From NCBI GenBank assembly GCA_031841125.1, contig CM063111.1:44466955-44530954 (forward strand): a stretch of DNA of 64,000 nt, in the 5' to 3' direction. The position numbers were made by a program, and so were the translations under genes. The notes below the pieces were generated by a model that saw only the letters and a list, made by a program, of their open reading frames with translations, was not told where the DNA came from and searched no databases. Below are positions 1 to 9,171 of the stretch, in pieces (positions within the stretch are counted from its first letter, which is position 1; each line of letters starts with the position of its first letter). This DNA is from Acanthococcus lagerstroemiae (Eukaryota; Arthropoda; Insecta; Hemiptera; Eriococcidae).

Positions 1-1135
1 TGCCTTCACCAGACTTGTACTCCAACTTTTCATTACGACGTTTTCTCTCTTCTACTAACTCGTCATTGGCTTTCTTATTATCAATTGCTTGCTTGGCGGT
101 TGATATTAAATTACCTACAGTTTCTACTATTTTAGTACCTACTTCTACAGCAGGTTTAGCTGCTGCAATAGCAGCCAATCCTGCTAGGATAGCTGGTGGG
201 AAGAATCCACCATTTTTAACCTGCTTCAGTTGTGTTTTGTTCAGTTTTAGCTTTAAACCTTTTCCCTTGGTTTTTGCTGTCTCAATTTGATTCACTTGTG
301 CTTTTGTTAGAGGTAAATATGTTTCGTTCTGTGTGCTATTTTTAGTTCTGATTAAATTTTCGTATCCTAAATTTAGTACAACAGGTACCCCTTTCTCAAC
401 ACCAATATTAATTTTGTCAAGTTGTTCCTTATCTGGATTGATAGGATATTTAATGTATCTACTTACTTTGATACCCTCCCCTTTTTTGTTTCGACCATTG
501 ATTGCTGTTTCCCGATAAATATAAAATCCTTTACCTTTTTTTTCCTGTTTGTTAACATATAAATTATTCAAATAATTCATTATTTCTGGGAGATCATTAG
601 TGGTTGTTTTTCGATCAATATAAAATCCTTTGCCTTCTGTTTTCTGATTATTAGTGGTTGTTTTTCGATCAATATAAAATCCGTCACCTTTTTTAGGTAA
701 TATTTCATTAGGTAATCGCAAATGTTGTCCTAATCCACAGTTTTTACTCATATTATTTATATTATAAAATTTTTTATAAATTCCTAAACCTAACTTCTGT
801 TTTAATTTCATTAAATTTACTGCTACATATGCTGGAATTTTTTCATCTAATTTAGCATTAGGATCTTTGACACGCTCCCAGGCTCGCCATGTGAATCTGT
901 TATCAGCATAATCACGTTCATTAGGATCATCTGTATTTGCATAATCTACATCATGATCCATAGCTATTTCATCTAATTTATTTTTCAGTTTTACACCTTT
1001 TTGAATATCGAGGTCTGTATTCGAACCAGGACCAAGAGCTTTATATCCGGGCCAGTGAAGTGGAAATGGTACATATTTACCAATTGTATCCACAATATCA
1101 CCACCTCTTTTAGATAATCCACAGTTTTTACTCAT
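1..1135 (-). CDS. Polinton virion-type protein with N-terminal phospholipase A2 domain (partial, runs off left edge)
   Basis: Open frame of 378 codons with no stop before the window edge, so the C-terminus is missing. Residues 24-80 resemble the parvovirus VP1-unique phospholipase A2 domain: a glycine-rich calcium-loop-like YKALGPGS (31-38) and the His-Asp pair in DHDVDY (60-65). Such domains help particles breach endosomal membranes and are reported in some adintovirus/Polinton elements. The rest differs: FYIDRKTTTN-type repeats at about 152, 170 and 204, a basic KGKGLKLKLNK stretch (290-299), a hydrophobic segment (309-328) and a charged tail. Codon 129 (position 751) is a second ATG that repeats the first seven residues, MSKNCGL, and carries its own start motif, so two nested products are possible. 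The start at 1135 lies 17 bases after the integrase stop and follows TATAAAT. The PLA2 call is a motif reading; the role of the C-terminal part is unknown. Confidence 0.75.
   Translation of the reverse strand, partial: MSKNCGLSKRGGDIVDTIGKYVPFPLHWPGYKALGPGSNTDLDIQKGVKLKNKLDEIAMDHDVDYANTDDPNERDYADNRFTWRAWERVKDPNAKLDEKIPAYVAVNLMKLKQKLGLGIYKKFYNINNMSKNCGLGQHLRLPNEILPKKGDGFYIDRKTTTNNQKTEGKGFYIDRKTTTNDLPEIMNYLNNLYVNKQEKKGKGFYIYRETAINGRNKKGEGIKVSRYIKYPINPDKEQLDKINIGVEKGVPVVLNLGYENLIRTKNSTQNETYLPLTKAQVNQIETAKTKGKGLKLKLNKTQLKQVKNGGFFPPAILAGLAAIAAAKPAVEVGTKIVETVGNLISTAKQAIDNKKANDELVEERKRRNEKLEYKSGEG
749..766 (-). promoter_or_regulatory. Internal TATAATATAAATAATATG start motif inside the PLA2 frame
   Basis: The A/T motif lies directly upstream of the second MSKNCGL start at 751, inside the larger frame, and resembles the motif at the first start. 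This looks like a duplicated gene start and could drive a shorter protein without the PLA2 domain. Function is inferred from position only. Confidence 0.45.
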
Positions 1136-1152
1136 ATTTATAGTAGAAAATT

Positions 1153-1968
1153 TTAGAAAACTGTTTTTTGAAGTTCCTGGCGATAAAATTTACCTAAAAT
1201 TTCTTCACCCTTCAAATCTTTAATAGAATAGACGGGAGGGTTTGTGTGGAATACTTTGTCAACTACAAATATTTCTCTTGTCCAGTTGTTCTTATACTTG
1301 TTCTCAAAAGTTTCTTTCTTTTTGGGTATTCTCACACGATCTCCTTCCTTGAATTTTGGTTGCGTGGAGAAACTTGAAGAATACATTCTATGAAAAATTT
1401 CTTGTTCATTTGTTTTATTCACATCACAAGGACGCATTCCTATTGTTCTATGTACCCTCACATTATTATATTCGTGCAATATCTCTGGTATAAATGGAAC
1501 CCATTTATGATTCTTATGAATTTCAAAAATTATTCTCAACATCCCATTAATGGTTCTGTTTACTCTCTCACCAATTGCTGATTTTTCCTCATTCTCTGTG
1601 TGATACATATGAATATTATATTTTCCCATTAATTTTTTAAAAACTGAATTTACAAATTCTGTACCTTTGTCGACATGTAATTTTTTAGGTGGACCATATT
1701 CGCTTTCTTCAATAATTTTCTCAAAAGCTTGAGAAACCTCTTTCCCTGTTTTTTCCTTGAGGGGTTTTATTCTGAGTACTTTTGAGAAGGTGTCAATAAC
1801 TACTAACATATACTTATAACCCCTATTTTCTTTTGAATACTGGGACATAATTAATAAATCACCTGCCCAGATTTCATTGATTTCATTTGTGATAATTTTT
1901 CTTTTCTGAAATTTTTTTATCACAGGTTTATGAAGTTCTTTGGCTTCAAGTTCAACTAATGACTGCAT
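1153..1968 (-). CDS. Polinton retrovirus-type (DDE) integrase
   Basis: A 271-residue integrase that would insert the linear element DNA into host chromosomes. The rve catalytic core shows D37 (WAGDLL), D100 (VDKGTEF) and E134 (IGERVNRT), so the DDE triad looks intact. The core also has YKYMLVVIDTFSK, typical of the family. The C-terminal part (about 205-270) fits the small beta-barrel/chromo-like domain of Polinton integrases, with GDRVRIPKKK, W-x-REIFVVDKV and a closing FYRQELQK. I see no zinc-binding HHCC domain before the core, so the N-terminus seems short or reduced. The ATG follows TATAAAAA, 42 bases after the coiled-coil gene's stop. The frame has no breaks. Confidence 0.93.
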   Translation of the reverse strand: MQSLVELEAKELHKPVIKKFQKRKIITNEINEIWAGDLLIMSQYSKENRGYKYMLVVIDTFSKVLRIKPLKEKTGKEVSQAFEKIIEESEYGPPKKLHVDKGTEFVNSVFKKLMGKYNIHMYHTENEEKSAIGERVNRTINGMLRIIFEIHKNHKWVPFIPEILHEYNNVRVHRTIGMRPCDVNKTNEQEIFHRMYSSSFSTQPKFKEGDRVRIPKKKETFENKYKNNWTREIFVVDKVFHTNPPVYSIKDLKGEEILGKFYRQELQKTVF

Positions 1969-2010
1969 TTTTTATATTACTTGACATTTTCTATTGACCT
2001 TCATGATAAC

Positions 2011-2673
2011 CTACATTTTGAACAGTTCTGTCTTTTCCTCTAATATTTTTTGAACATTTTCATTTGTTTGTGGTAAATTTTCCTGCAATATTTTCTGAAT
2101 ATTTCCAGTTTTTTGTGAATTTTTCTCCAATATTTTCTGAATATTTTCAGTTGTTTGTGGTAAATTTTCCTCCAATATTTCTTGAACATTTTTATTTGTT
2201 TGTGGTAAATTTCCCTCCAATATTTCTTGAACATTTTCCTCCAATATTTTCTGAATATTTTGATTTGTTTTTGATATATTTTTCAATTCTGTTAAAATTG
2301 CTCCTAATTGGGTAATATTGAAAAGTGAATTCTCGCAGGTGGTAGCCAATCCAACTACCTGCCGCGTAATATTTTTCAGTTCAGTTACAGCTGATTGATC
2401 ATGTTCAGTAATCTTTTTCAGTTGTGGTAAAATACTGCTTGTGTTATCCTTTATATTGTTTATGTACTCTTTCACACCATTAGCATACTCTATTATACCA
2501 ACAGTATAATTTTCATTATTAATGACATTTTTTATACATTGTATTATCATATCTGAAATTTCGCCAACATCTTTTATGACAATTTTCAGAACAGACTCTA
2601 AGATTTTCCCCGTGTTATTCTGAATTTTTTCAACTGATTCATACAAATAATGATGATTTTTTCTAGTAAACAT
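2011..2673 (-). CDS. Coiled-coil protein with C-terminal 15-residue repeats, unknown function
   Basis: A 220-residue protein I do not recognise. Residues 1-120 are amphipathic and rich in I, L, N and E, as in long helices. From about residue 130 there are about five imperfect copies of a unit like NLPQTNKNVQEILEE (about 15 residues), in places shortened to NIQKILE blocks. The repeats are visible in the DNA between about 2030 and 2260. Heptad-like I/L spacing suggests a trimeric or dimeric coiled coil. A fibre, tether or assembly role in the particle is possible from its place among structural genes, but that is inference. The gene starts at TATAATAAATG, 3 bases after the upstream gene's stop, and ends 42 bases before the integrase start. 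Confidence 0.8.
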   Translation of the reverse strand: MFTRKNHHYLYESVEKIQNNTGKILESVLKIVIKDVGEISDMIIQCIKNVINNENYTVGIIEYANGVKEYINNIKDNTSSILPQLKKITEHDQSAVTELKNITRQVVGLATTCENSLFNITQLGAILTELKNISKTNQNIQKILEENVQEILEGNLPQTNKNVQEILEENLPQTTENIQKILEKNSQKTGNIQKILQENLPQTNENVQKILEEKTELFKM

Positions 2674-2681
2674 TTATTATA
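2671..2681 (-). promoter_or_regulatory. TATAATAAATG start motif of the coiled-coil gene
   Basis: The motif overlaps the upstream gene's end: its first TAA is that gene's stop codon, and the next TAA runs into the ATG at 2673. Confidence 0.5.
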
Positions 2682-3522
2682 AGGTTTTTAAATTTTTTTT
2701 GGCTTCTATCAGTTCCTCCCGAATGTTGGTCATTTCATTGAATATTTGTGGATTATGATTACCTGCTTCCCACATACCTTTCAGTATTGTAAATCGATCA
2801 ATTAATTCTTTAGGATCGTTCCAGTATTTATAATCAGTCTGATTGGTATAAATTTTCTTAAGACCAGAGCCACGATGTGAAAGTATGAGTTCCTTCTCAA
2901 TCAACATAGGTTGGATGAAATTTAAATATTTGTACCCACGACTACTTTTAATTTGTCCATTCTCAGAACGATAAGATTCTGTACTGAGAATAATTTTTTG
3001 ATAATTTTTCAGGTCTTCTTCAGTATAATTTTCAGGTTTTTGCATAGTTAGTAATTCCCATAGTCCTTGTGTTCCTGGATAAAGGGTAGTGTCATTACTT
3101 AGCTTAATATCAGCACGATCATTATCAGCATAATGATGAACTTCCATGAGTCGTGCATTTCCTATATAATAATCTTTATTTTCGTATCTAATACCAAAAG
3201 TTGAATCAGTAGGTATTTTTTTATTAGTATAGTAAGACAAATATCTACATGCAAGACTTTGAGACATATCAAATCCTGGTGTTTCCTCTGACCGTTCATA
3301 GGTAATTTCTCTTGGCTTGTCAGCAATCATAGGTAATACTGGTTGTTGTATTACAGGCTTAAGGTCTTTTATTGTATCAATGATTGGTTTATAGTTTTCT
3401 TCCATTTCTAGTTTTCTATTCACTTGACCTAACTTTGCACATTCAATATTTTTTTGTAGAAGTGCACGTTGTTTTACAACAAAATCAATATCATTTGAAT
3501 TATAATCTGTTAGCTTTCTCAT
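2677..3522 (-). CDS. Conserved Polinton protein (PY/DUF8207-like), probable virion or assembly role
   Basis: A 281-residue protein of a family I associate with arthropod Polintons (I believe DUF8207-type; not checked). Recognisable family features are FGIRYENKDYYIGN (about 109-122), a GTQGLWELL block (about 149-157), the basic SSRGYKYLNFIQPM (about 188-201), and the C-terminal YWNDPKELIDRF (about 234-245) followed by an AGN turn and a charged helix. There is no enzyme motif or signal peptide. The N-terminal ~60 residues look helical. Its start abuts the packaging ATPase stop with no spacer (TAA then ATG). Position between ATPase and integrase suggests a structural or packaging role, but the biochemical function is unknown. 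Confidence 0.8.
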   Translation of the reverse strand: MRKLTDYNSNDIDFVVKQRALLQKNIECAKLGQVNRKLEMEENYKPIIDTIKDLKPVIQQPVLPMIADKPREITYERSEETPGFDMSQSLACRYLSYYTNKKIPTDSTFGIRYENKDYYIGNARLMEVHHYADNDRADIKLSNDTTLYPGTQGLWELLTMQKPENYTEEDLKNYQKIILSTESYRSENGQIKSSRGYKYLNFIQPMLIEKELILSHRGSGLKKIYTNQTDYKYWNDPKELIDRFTILKGMWEAGNHNPQIFNEMTNIREELIEAKKNLKTL

Positions 3523-3530
3523 TTATAATA
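3520..3530 (-). promoter_or_regulatory. TATTATAAATG start motif overlapping the ATPase stop
   Basis: The TAA just before the ATG at 3522 is the stop codon of the packaging ATPase, so stop and start motif are one sequence. Confidence 0.5.
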
Positions 3531-4194
3531 TAAAATTTTCCTCAAATTTGTATTTGAACCTACCATTTTTCTGATCACATTCTTTATCTATAACTACAAA
3601 GTCATACGGTTTTTGCCAGCAATCATTACATATTGATTTGAACTGATTAAATGTTATGGTCCTAGCATATTCGTTATAAATATGTGTCAGATTGGTAAGA
3701 TCTTGTTCAAAAAGAATTAAGTAATTAAAATTATCTCTAATCTGTTGTTTTGGAATTTTTGAATATGTTTGGGATAAATAGTAGCATGAAATATCATTAT
3801 GACGACTCCATGAATAATATTTACCTATTTTATCATGGTTTTCTGTGTAGATATCATCAAAGATTACTACTGATCCTTTTTCTATTTTATTAGGGTCTGG
3901 TAAATCCTCGAGTGATACTGTATGAAATTTTTTGTTTTTAAGTTTCTCGTTTTGCAATATTTGGCGAAACTTTTCATACTTTGGTTGATTAGAAGTATTT
4001 GAACATAAATATACATTATCAGGTAATGGTCTATCCACTAATATAGTCAATAAAACATTCGTTTTCCCAGACCCACTAGGACCACATATACAACATCGTA
4101 TTATATTAGGAAACACTTCCTTCAATCTACAAGTTGGAACACTATTATCAAAGTTTAAAACTTCAGTCTTATTCTTTATTTTAGTTCGTTTCAT
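3523..4194 (-). CDS. A32/FtsK-HerA-like DNA packaging ATPase
   Basis: A 223-residue P-loop ATPase of the type that pumps viral DNA into capsids. Walker A is GPSGSGKT (38-45) and Walker B is VVIFDDI (about 109-115). A sensor-like YYLSQTYSKIP (about 138-148) and RDNFNYLILF follow, matching the poxvirus A32-like ATPases found in Polintons and adintoviruses. The length is normal for the family and the frame is intact. Its start lies inside the last codons of the polymerase gene (14-base overlap), and its stop abuts the next gene. This indicates a compact transcription unit with per-gene start motifs. Confidence 0.93.
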   Translation of the reverse strand: MKRTKIKNKTEVLNFDNSVPTCRLKEVFPNIIRCCICGPSGSGKTNVLLTILVDRPLPDNVYLCSNTSNQPKYEKFRQILQNEKLKNKKFHTVSLEDLPDPNKIEKGSVVIFDDIYTENHDKIGKYYSWSRHNDISCYYLSQTYSKIPKQQIRDNFNYLILFEQDLTNLTHIYNEYARTITFNQFKSICNDCWQKPYDFVVIDKECDQKNGRFKYKFEENFIL

Positions 4195-7100
4195 TTATTA
4201 TACAATATTTTTTATAGCCATATGGAAGTGTATTCATTTCATCAATTAAGTATCTTTTATCATCATAAGGAGATAGTGCAATTTTATTGATTGATATAGT
4301 ATACAATTTCAGCTTTTTGGAAACAATTCCATGCACAATTTCCTTAGTTTGCTTGCTATTGAACAAACAGTTTTTGTACATTTCAAATTTCATTCTTTCT
4401 ATATTCGATCTTTTAATTCCCTTACACACTTTTTTCTCTTTCGATGTGTCGTTTCTGAAGGAGTACATTTTTGATCTTAGTCCTACCCACTCTCTTATTG
4501 GGATTCCTAAGTATTCATCCTTGAATAATCCTGGAACTTTTTTGTTTACTTGAGGCATCCAATCCATTAAATAATCTGAAGTGTCGTAATAATCTAGATT
4601 CTCTTTTATGTCCTCATAAACATCATCACATTCTATATAAACAATCAATGAATCTGTATCAGTTCCTAATAATCTTATTTTGTCTCCATATTTCGTTTTT
4701 AAAACATTGTAGTAGAACTGGAACATTAATAATTTTGACAACTCCAGAACAACAAACCCCCCAAATATTGGTTTATTCAACTTTACTTTCTTATTTTGAA
4801 TGTGAAGTAAAACAGTTTCTTCATCAAGAACAACTCTTGTTTCAAACTCATTCTGTTTAAGAAATGAGTCTAAAGAAGTCACTATTTGTACTGTACATCT
4901 TTTTCTAACGTTCTCCATTTGTTTTCCATAGACACTATTATTGAGTAATTTATAGAGATCTTTCTCATGATCATTTTTTGCTTTTTGTCTTAAGCTTGTA
5001 TTCTTATCAATATATGGTTTCATCCAAGCTTTTTGTTTGAATCTTATGTAATTATTTATACTCTTTAAAACTATACCTTGTTTCAAGCATTCTTTCAACA
5101 TTCTGTAATCAATGAGATAATTATGTTTTGGGTGTAGCGTACTTATTAATTTACTCATTTTTGGTTTATTACCTATTTTTTGTTCAATCAAAATTTTTTG
5201 AAAATCTGACAATTCTGATTCTCTAGGTACATATTGTTCTGGAAGCATGGGATAATCTTTAAATTTTTCGTGTAATTCTGTAGGAATCTCAAGATCAGCT
5301 ATAAAAGTATATCCATACTCACCATTGTCATCTAGAGTAAGAATTACATCTTGAGTAAAGTCTGATGGTTTATAAGTCAATTTTTCAAATTTGCTTTCTA
5401 AAGATTTCTTTGCTTCGGAATTTTTTGCTTGCGCATCTTCAATTTGATGGGCTAGCAAATTATAGTTCAAGAATTCACCTATTGGTAATGGTTGACTCAG
5501 AGCCCACCCATATAAATTATTACAATCTAAATATAGAATATAACTGATATGCTTTTTACTATCCCAAATTCCTTTCTCTTTGGCTTTTTCTTTGCTTAAT
5601 TTTATCGTTTTTCTTTCTTTCTCATCGTAAAAGTAACAATTATTAGCAAGAGCGTGTCTATGAGGAATGTTGGAAATCCCTCCTCTTATTCCTTTCTCAT
5701 AAATTTCATAATTTTCTTGATCAGTAATTAGCTCAAGCGATTGTTTCGTGAATTTTAAAGAAGCACTATCTGATAAATGTGGTGCTGAAATATAATATAC
5801 AGGATCTAGTCCATAATGTTTATAACACATTTCCCTAAAATTATCAAAAATATCTTTTGTGAGAATTGTATCTAGTTTCAAGTATAAATCATGATAATCT
5901 CCAAAATTTTTACATCCAAAATATTTGTAAACTTTTTTTGCTTTTGATAAATCGTCATCAGATATATGTTTATTATTTAACATCGAATACCACGCCTTTT
6001 TATCTAATGGTAATTGCTCAGAGAATTTATCATAAGTACTAACCCAGTCATAAGGATAAATCCCCTTCTGTAAAACCAAATGTAGGTCTTCTTTTTTAAA
6101 TTCTCTCAATATATTTTGAAATTTATTATAATTAATCGGTTTTGTCAATTCAGAATCACAAATTTCACATTTTGCTGCATATTTTAAAATACCATTCTCA
6201 TTTATTGGTAAAAATTGTCCTTTCCTAATTTTCTGTACTTTTTTACACCTAGCACAAAAACAGTCATTCACTTCTGCTAGATTTTTTACTGCTTGATCTA
6301 AACTAATTCCCACAAAATTTAATGTGTCAATAAATCTAAATTCCATTTCTATAGGTATTTTATCTCCTTTCCTACTTATTTTCAGTTTTTCTCCTTGACA
6401 AGAGGAACATTTTTTTAATATTTTGTCCCAATATTTTCTTTTACAAGTGCAGCAATAAGTGGAATCTCGTTTTACTTCACAATGATCTATCACCACCTTT
6501 TTGGAAAATGTTTTATAATTTTCACAATTTTCTGCAATAATTTTCACATCATGTTTCTCAGAAGGCTCCCTCTCGTTCCCACTAAATAATTTTAACAACC
6601 ATTGTAAAAATATTTTGGAATCGTATTTTAAATTATGAATCAAAATTGGAATGAATCTTGGCATTCTTAAATGCGAGTTGCACTCTCCACAGGCTACACC
6701 ACGAAATTTTCCTGTATAATGATCATGATCTCTAACTTTTTCATTTTCTGCAAGAATCTTGTTACATAAATGACAGTGAGAAGTTTCTTTGAATTTGATA
6801 TCTTCATCTTGTCCCCAAATCATTGGCTTATTAATTCTTCTTATCTTGTTGTATGCGCGAGCATGTTCTATTAACCAAGAATTGAATTGATTCATCAAGT
6901 TTTGTACATTCGAGTCTCTAACCAGCTGTGTTCCTTGTTGGTCAGAATAGAAACAAAAACTGTTAGCAATATGTTTCTGGAGATATTTTGTTGATTTAGT
7001 TTCTTTTTGCATTTTTTCCAATAGACATTCAAAATCCAACGTCACTGTGTATGGATGATATTGTTCTGCCCCATTTGTGCAATATTTTCGAAATTTCTTC

Positions 7101-8476
7101 TCTTCATTTGGCATTTCTATATTTTGCTCATCATTTATACAATTTTTTAAATGTTCCTCATATTTTAATTTATCTTTAAATCTTTTATGGCATTTCATAC
7201 AAATTTCTACATGATGTGTATATTTATGTATTTTTCCTTTTAATAGAGCACTCAAGTTTTTTATCCCAACAATATGATCCTTATACTGTAGTAAATTTAC
7301 ATGGTTTTCACTACTAATTGGTTTATAAATTAAAGAAAATTGACCAATACCCTCTTCATCTTCCTCATACTTATAAATATTGATAGATATACCTAGAAAT
7401 TTTTCATATTTTTTAATATTTTCTGGAATTAAATTAACTGGATATTCCATTTTCAGTTCTTCATATTTCGTGATATCATAATTTGAAACTCGATCTACAT
7501 GATTTGTAACTGAATTCAAAACACTTTCCAACGCATATTCAAAGCATCTAAGATCTTCTTGCTTGAGACACTTGAAATTTCTATTTTGAATATTTTTCAC
7601 ATTAATACAACACTTTTTTGATTGAATAAATTTGGGTAATTGAATATAAGTCCCACCACGTAAAGGGTCATTTTTATCAGATTGAATATTTATTTCAATA
7701 ACTTGATCAAATTTATATTTAGTATTTTGAGCAGTATAACTCTCATACTTTTTTATAACTTCATTTTTTGCTGAGATTAATGCACTTTCAATTGCATTCG
7801 AATCTACTATAATATGATGCTTTGATCGAAAATATGCCTCTTTATCACCTATTTTATCTCCAGTTGTGTGATCTATTTCTATATAGTTTACAACTGCTAT
7901 TAATCCTATGTTTATTGCCTTTTTCTTTTTCATCTCACTTTTAAGCATTCTATCAAGAAGTTCTGTAATTTTGTCTAAATAAATTCTTAAATCATATTTT
8001 GCAGGTTCGTATACTATAGAGAATTGATTTACCATATTTTTCCAACACCCATCTATCTTTCTCACACTAGGACGAACTATAGGCTCATCAAAACTATCAT
8101 CATCAAAATTAAATTCTTGGAGATACTTTACATTTTGAGATTGTAAGAATTTTTCAATTATTTTAGCTCTAGTTAAATTTTTGTTTCTTTCTCCAACTTT
8201 TTTAATGAGTTCTTTTTTCGTTAATTTATTCAGAATCTCTCTCTCAAAATTCGAACTCTGTCTCTGTATCTTGTCTCTAATTTCCAATAATTCAGATTTT
8301 TTCAACTTAGATACACCTTTCACTCCACAATTTCGCAAATCATTTCTTAAATCTTTTGCTGTTGTTGTTGTCCTTCCATGCTTAGATCTGACATGTCTAG
8401 CATAATTTTTGTATGTAATTTTTTTATTACACTCTATACACATTCTCGGTGCATATTTTTTATTTATCGTTTCCAT
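4181..8476 (-). CDS. polB: Protein-primed family B DNA polymerase of Polinton/adintovirus type
   Basis: About 1431 residues. Numbering here counts from an upstream TTG at 8512; subtract 12 for the ATG at 8476, which I prefer because TATAATAAA precedes it directly. The N-terminus has a C2H2-like finger (CIECNKK...HVRSKH) and two SAP-like helical blocks. A second finger (CMKCHKRF...HLKNC) follows. Exonuclease motifs are DFE (493-495), NLKYD (D631) and YLKLD (D881). A CHLC...DHDHYTGKFRG...CGECN zinc/HNH-like block (about 577-615) lies between Exo I and Exo II. Polymerase motifs are A, YLDCNNLYGWAL (D996); B, NNSVYGK (1191-1197); and C, DTDS (1285-1288). The long insert between Exo III and motif A fits protein-primed enzymes with TPR elements. 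All catalytic residues seem present, so the gene may be active or recently active. It overlaps the ATPase start by 14 bases. Confidence 0.95.
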   Translation of the reverse strand: METINKKYAPRMCIECNKKITYKNYARHVRSKHGRTTTTAKDLRNDLRNCGVKGVSKLKKSELLEIRDKIQRQSSNFEREILNKLTKKELIKKVGERNKNLTRAKIIEKFLQSQNVKYLQEFNFDDDSFDEPIVRPSVRKIDGCWKNMVNQFSIVYEPAKYDLRIYLDKITELLDRMLKSEMKKKKAINIGLIAVVNYIEIDHTTGDKIGDKEAYFRSKHHIIVDSNAIESALISAKNEVIKKYESYTAQNTKYKFDQVIEINIQSDKNDPLRGGTYIQLPKFIQSKKCCINVKNIQNRNFKCLKQEDLRCFEYALESVLNSVTNHVDRVSNYDITKYEELKMEYPVNLIPENIKKYEKFLGISINIYKYEEDEEGIGQFSLIYKPISSENHVNLLQYKDHIVGIKNLSALLKGKIHKYTHHVEICMKCHKRFKDKLKYEEHLKNCINDEQNIEMPNEEKKFRKYCTNGAEQYHPYTVTLDFECLLEKMQKETKSTKYLQKHIANSFCFYSDQQGTQLVRDSNVQNLMNQFNSWLIEHARAYNKIRRINKPMIWGQDEDIKFKETSHCHLCNKILAENEKVRDHDHYTGKFRGVACGECNSHLRMPRFIPILIHNLKYDSKIFLQWLLKLFSGNEREPSEKHDVKIIAENCENYKTFSKKVVIDHCEVKRDSTYCCTCKRKYWDKILKKCSSCQGEKLKISRKGDKIPIEMEFRFIDTLNFVGISLDQAVKNLAEVNDCFCARCKKVQKIRKGQFLPINENGILKYAAKCEICDSELTKPINYNKFQNILREFKKEDLHLVLQKGIYPYDWVSTYDKFSEQLPLDKKAWYSMLNNKHISDDDLSKAKKVYKYFGCKNFGDYHDLYLKLDTILTKDIFDNFREMCYKHYGLDPVYYISAPHLSDSASLKFTKQSLELITDQENYEIYEKGIRGGISNIPHRHALANNCYFYDEKERKTIKLSKEKAKEKGIWDSKKHISYILYLDCNNLYGWALSQPLPIGEFLNYNLLAHQIEDAQAKNSEAKKSLESKFEKLTYKPSDFTQDVILTLDDNGEYGYTFIADLEIPTELHEKFKDYPMLPEQYVPRESELSDFQKILIEQKIGNKPKMSKLISTLHPKHNYLIDYRMLKECLKQGIVLKSINNYIRFKQKAWMKPYIDKNTSLRQKAKNDHEKDLYKLLNNSVYGKQMENVRKRCTVQIVTSLDSFLKQNEFETRVVLDEETVLLHIQNKKVKLNKPIFGGFVVLELSKLLMFQFYYNVLKTKYGDKIRLLGTDTDSLIVYIECDDVYEDIKENLDYYDTSDYLMDWMPQVNKKVPGLFKDEYLGIPIREWVGLRSKMYSFRNDTSKEKKVCKGIKRSNIERMKFEMYKNCLFNSKQTKEIVHGIVSKKLKLYTISINKIALSPYDDKRYLIDEMNTLPYGYKKYCIINETN
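4192..4202 (-). promoter_or_regulatory. TATAATAAATG start motif inside the polymerase 3' end
   Basis: The motif is embedded in the polymerase codons for the C-terminal IINE residues, so one stretch serves as coding sequence and as start signal of the ATPase gene. Confidence 0.5.
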
Positions 8477-8485
8477 TTTATTATA
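8474..8485 (-). promoter_or_regulatory. TATAATAAAATG start motif fixing the polymerase start
   Basis: The motif lies directly before the ATG at 8476. The in-frame extension to 8512 has no ATG (it would need TTG), so this motif decides the start. Confidence 0.5.
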
Positions 8486-8943
8486 TATGATTATTCTTTT
8501 AACGTAATTCAATTTTTTATTTATCGTATTTCTTCATTACACGCTAATTTATGCACGAAAACAACCAAATAATTAACAAGGTTAGCGCAATCAATTAAAT
8601 GATAACACCATCATGGCATTGAAAAAAAATTATACATGAATCGAATCTATACGGCGGTGATAATTTATTCATAAATATGAGAGTGCTATGTTTGCATTTT
8701 CAAACTCATATGTAATGTTGGTTACGGGCTTCGTAAGTATATATACAAATTTTAAATAACACTCTATCGGAGCTAGGAGCTGTACATTAGGCTTCCTCCC
8801 CATATTAGACGGAAGTGCTAAAGAGGGGAAAGGTCCGTACACCTCACCTAGGCTAGTTCCCCTCGGGATAACAAACTGTAACCGTGACTGAACAGCGTCA
8901 CGGCGGCAAATCAAAAGTGTTATCTCGGGGTCGACGATGTCGA

Positions 8944-8983
8944 GTTACTAAGTCTCTGTAATCAGCGCTGATTAGGTAGTAAC
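8944..8983. repeat. Nested palindrome around TAATCAGCGCTGATTA
   Basis: A perfect 16-base palindrome at 8959-8974 is flanked by GTTACTA on the left and TAGTAAC on the right, giving a second inverted pair outside it. This could form a hairpin or bind a dimeric protein. Confidence 0.6.
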
Positions 8984-9147
8984 ATTCAATGCAAAATAAA
9001 TAAAAAAAAAACCGCTGTACTAGATCTCTGACGTACTCCGATGGCGCGGGTGCACACGCGTCGCTGGGTGCTTGGAGGTCGAACTACAGTGAAAAAAAAA
9101 AAAAAAAAAAAAAAGATAACACCGGGTTTAGACTCGCGTATTCTGAG

Positions 9148-9171
9148 CTGATATGAAGCCGGCCATATCAG
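9148..9171. repeat. Hairpin CTGATATG / CATATCAG
   Basis: Perfect 8-base inverted arms with an 8-base GC-rich loop, inside the dyad-rich gap. Confidence 0.55.

Noticed and set aside
8477..8512. Upstream TTG start of the polymerase, adding 12 residues
   Set aside because: Eukaryotic-type genes rarely start with TTG, and the ATG at 8476 carries the same start motif as all neighbours.
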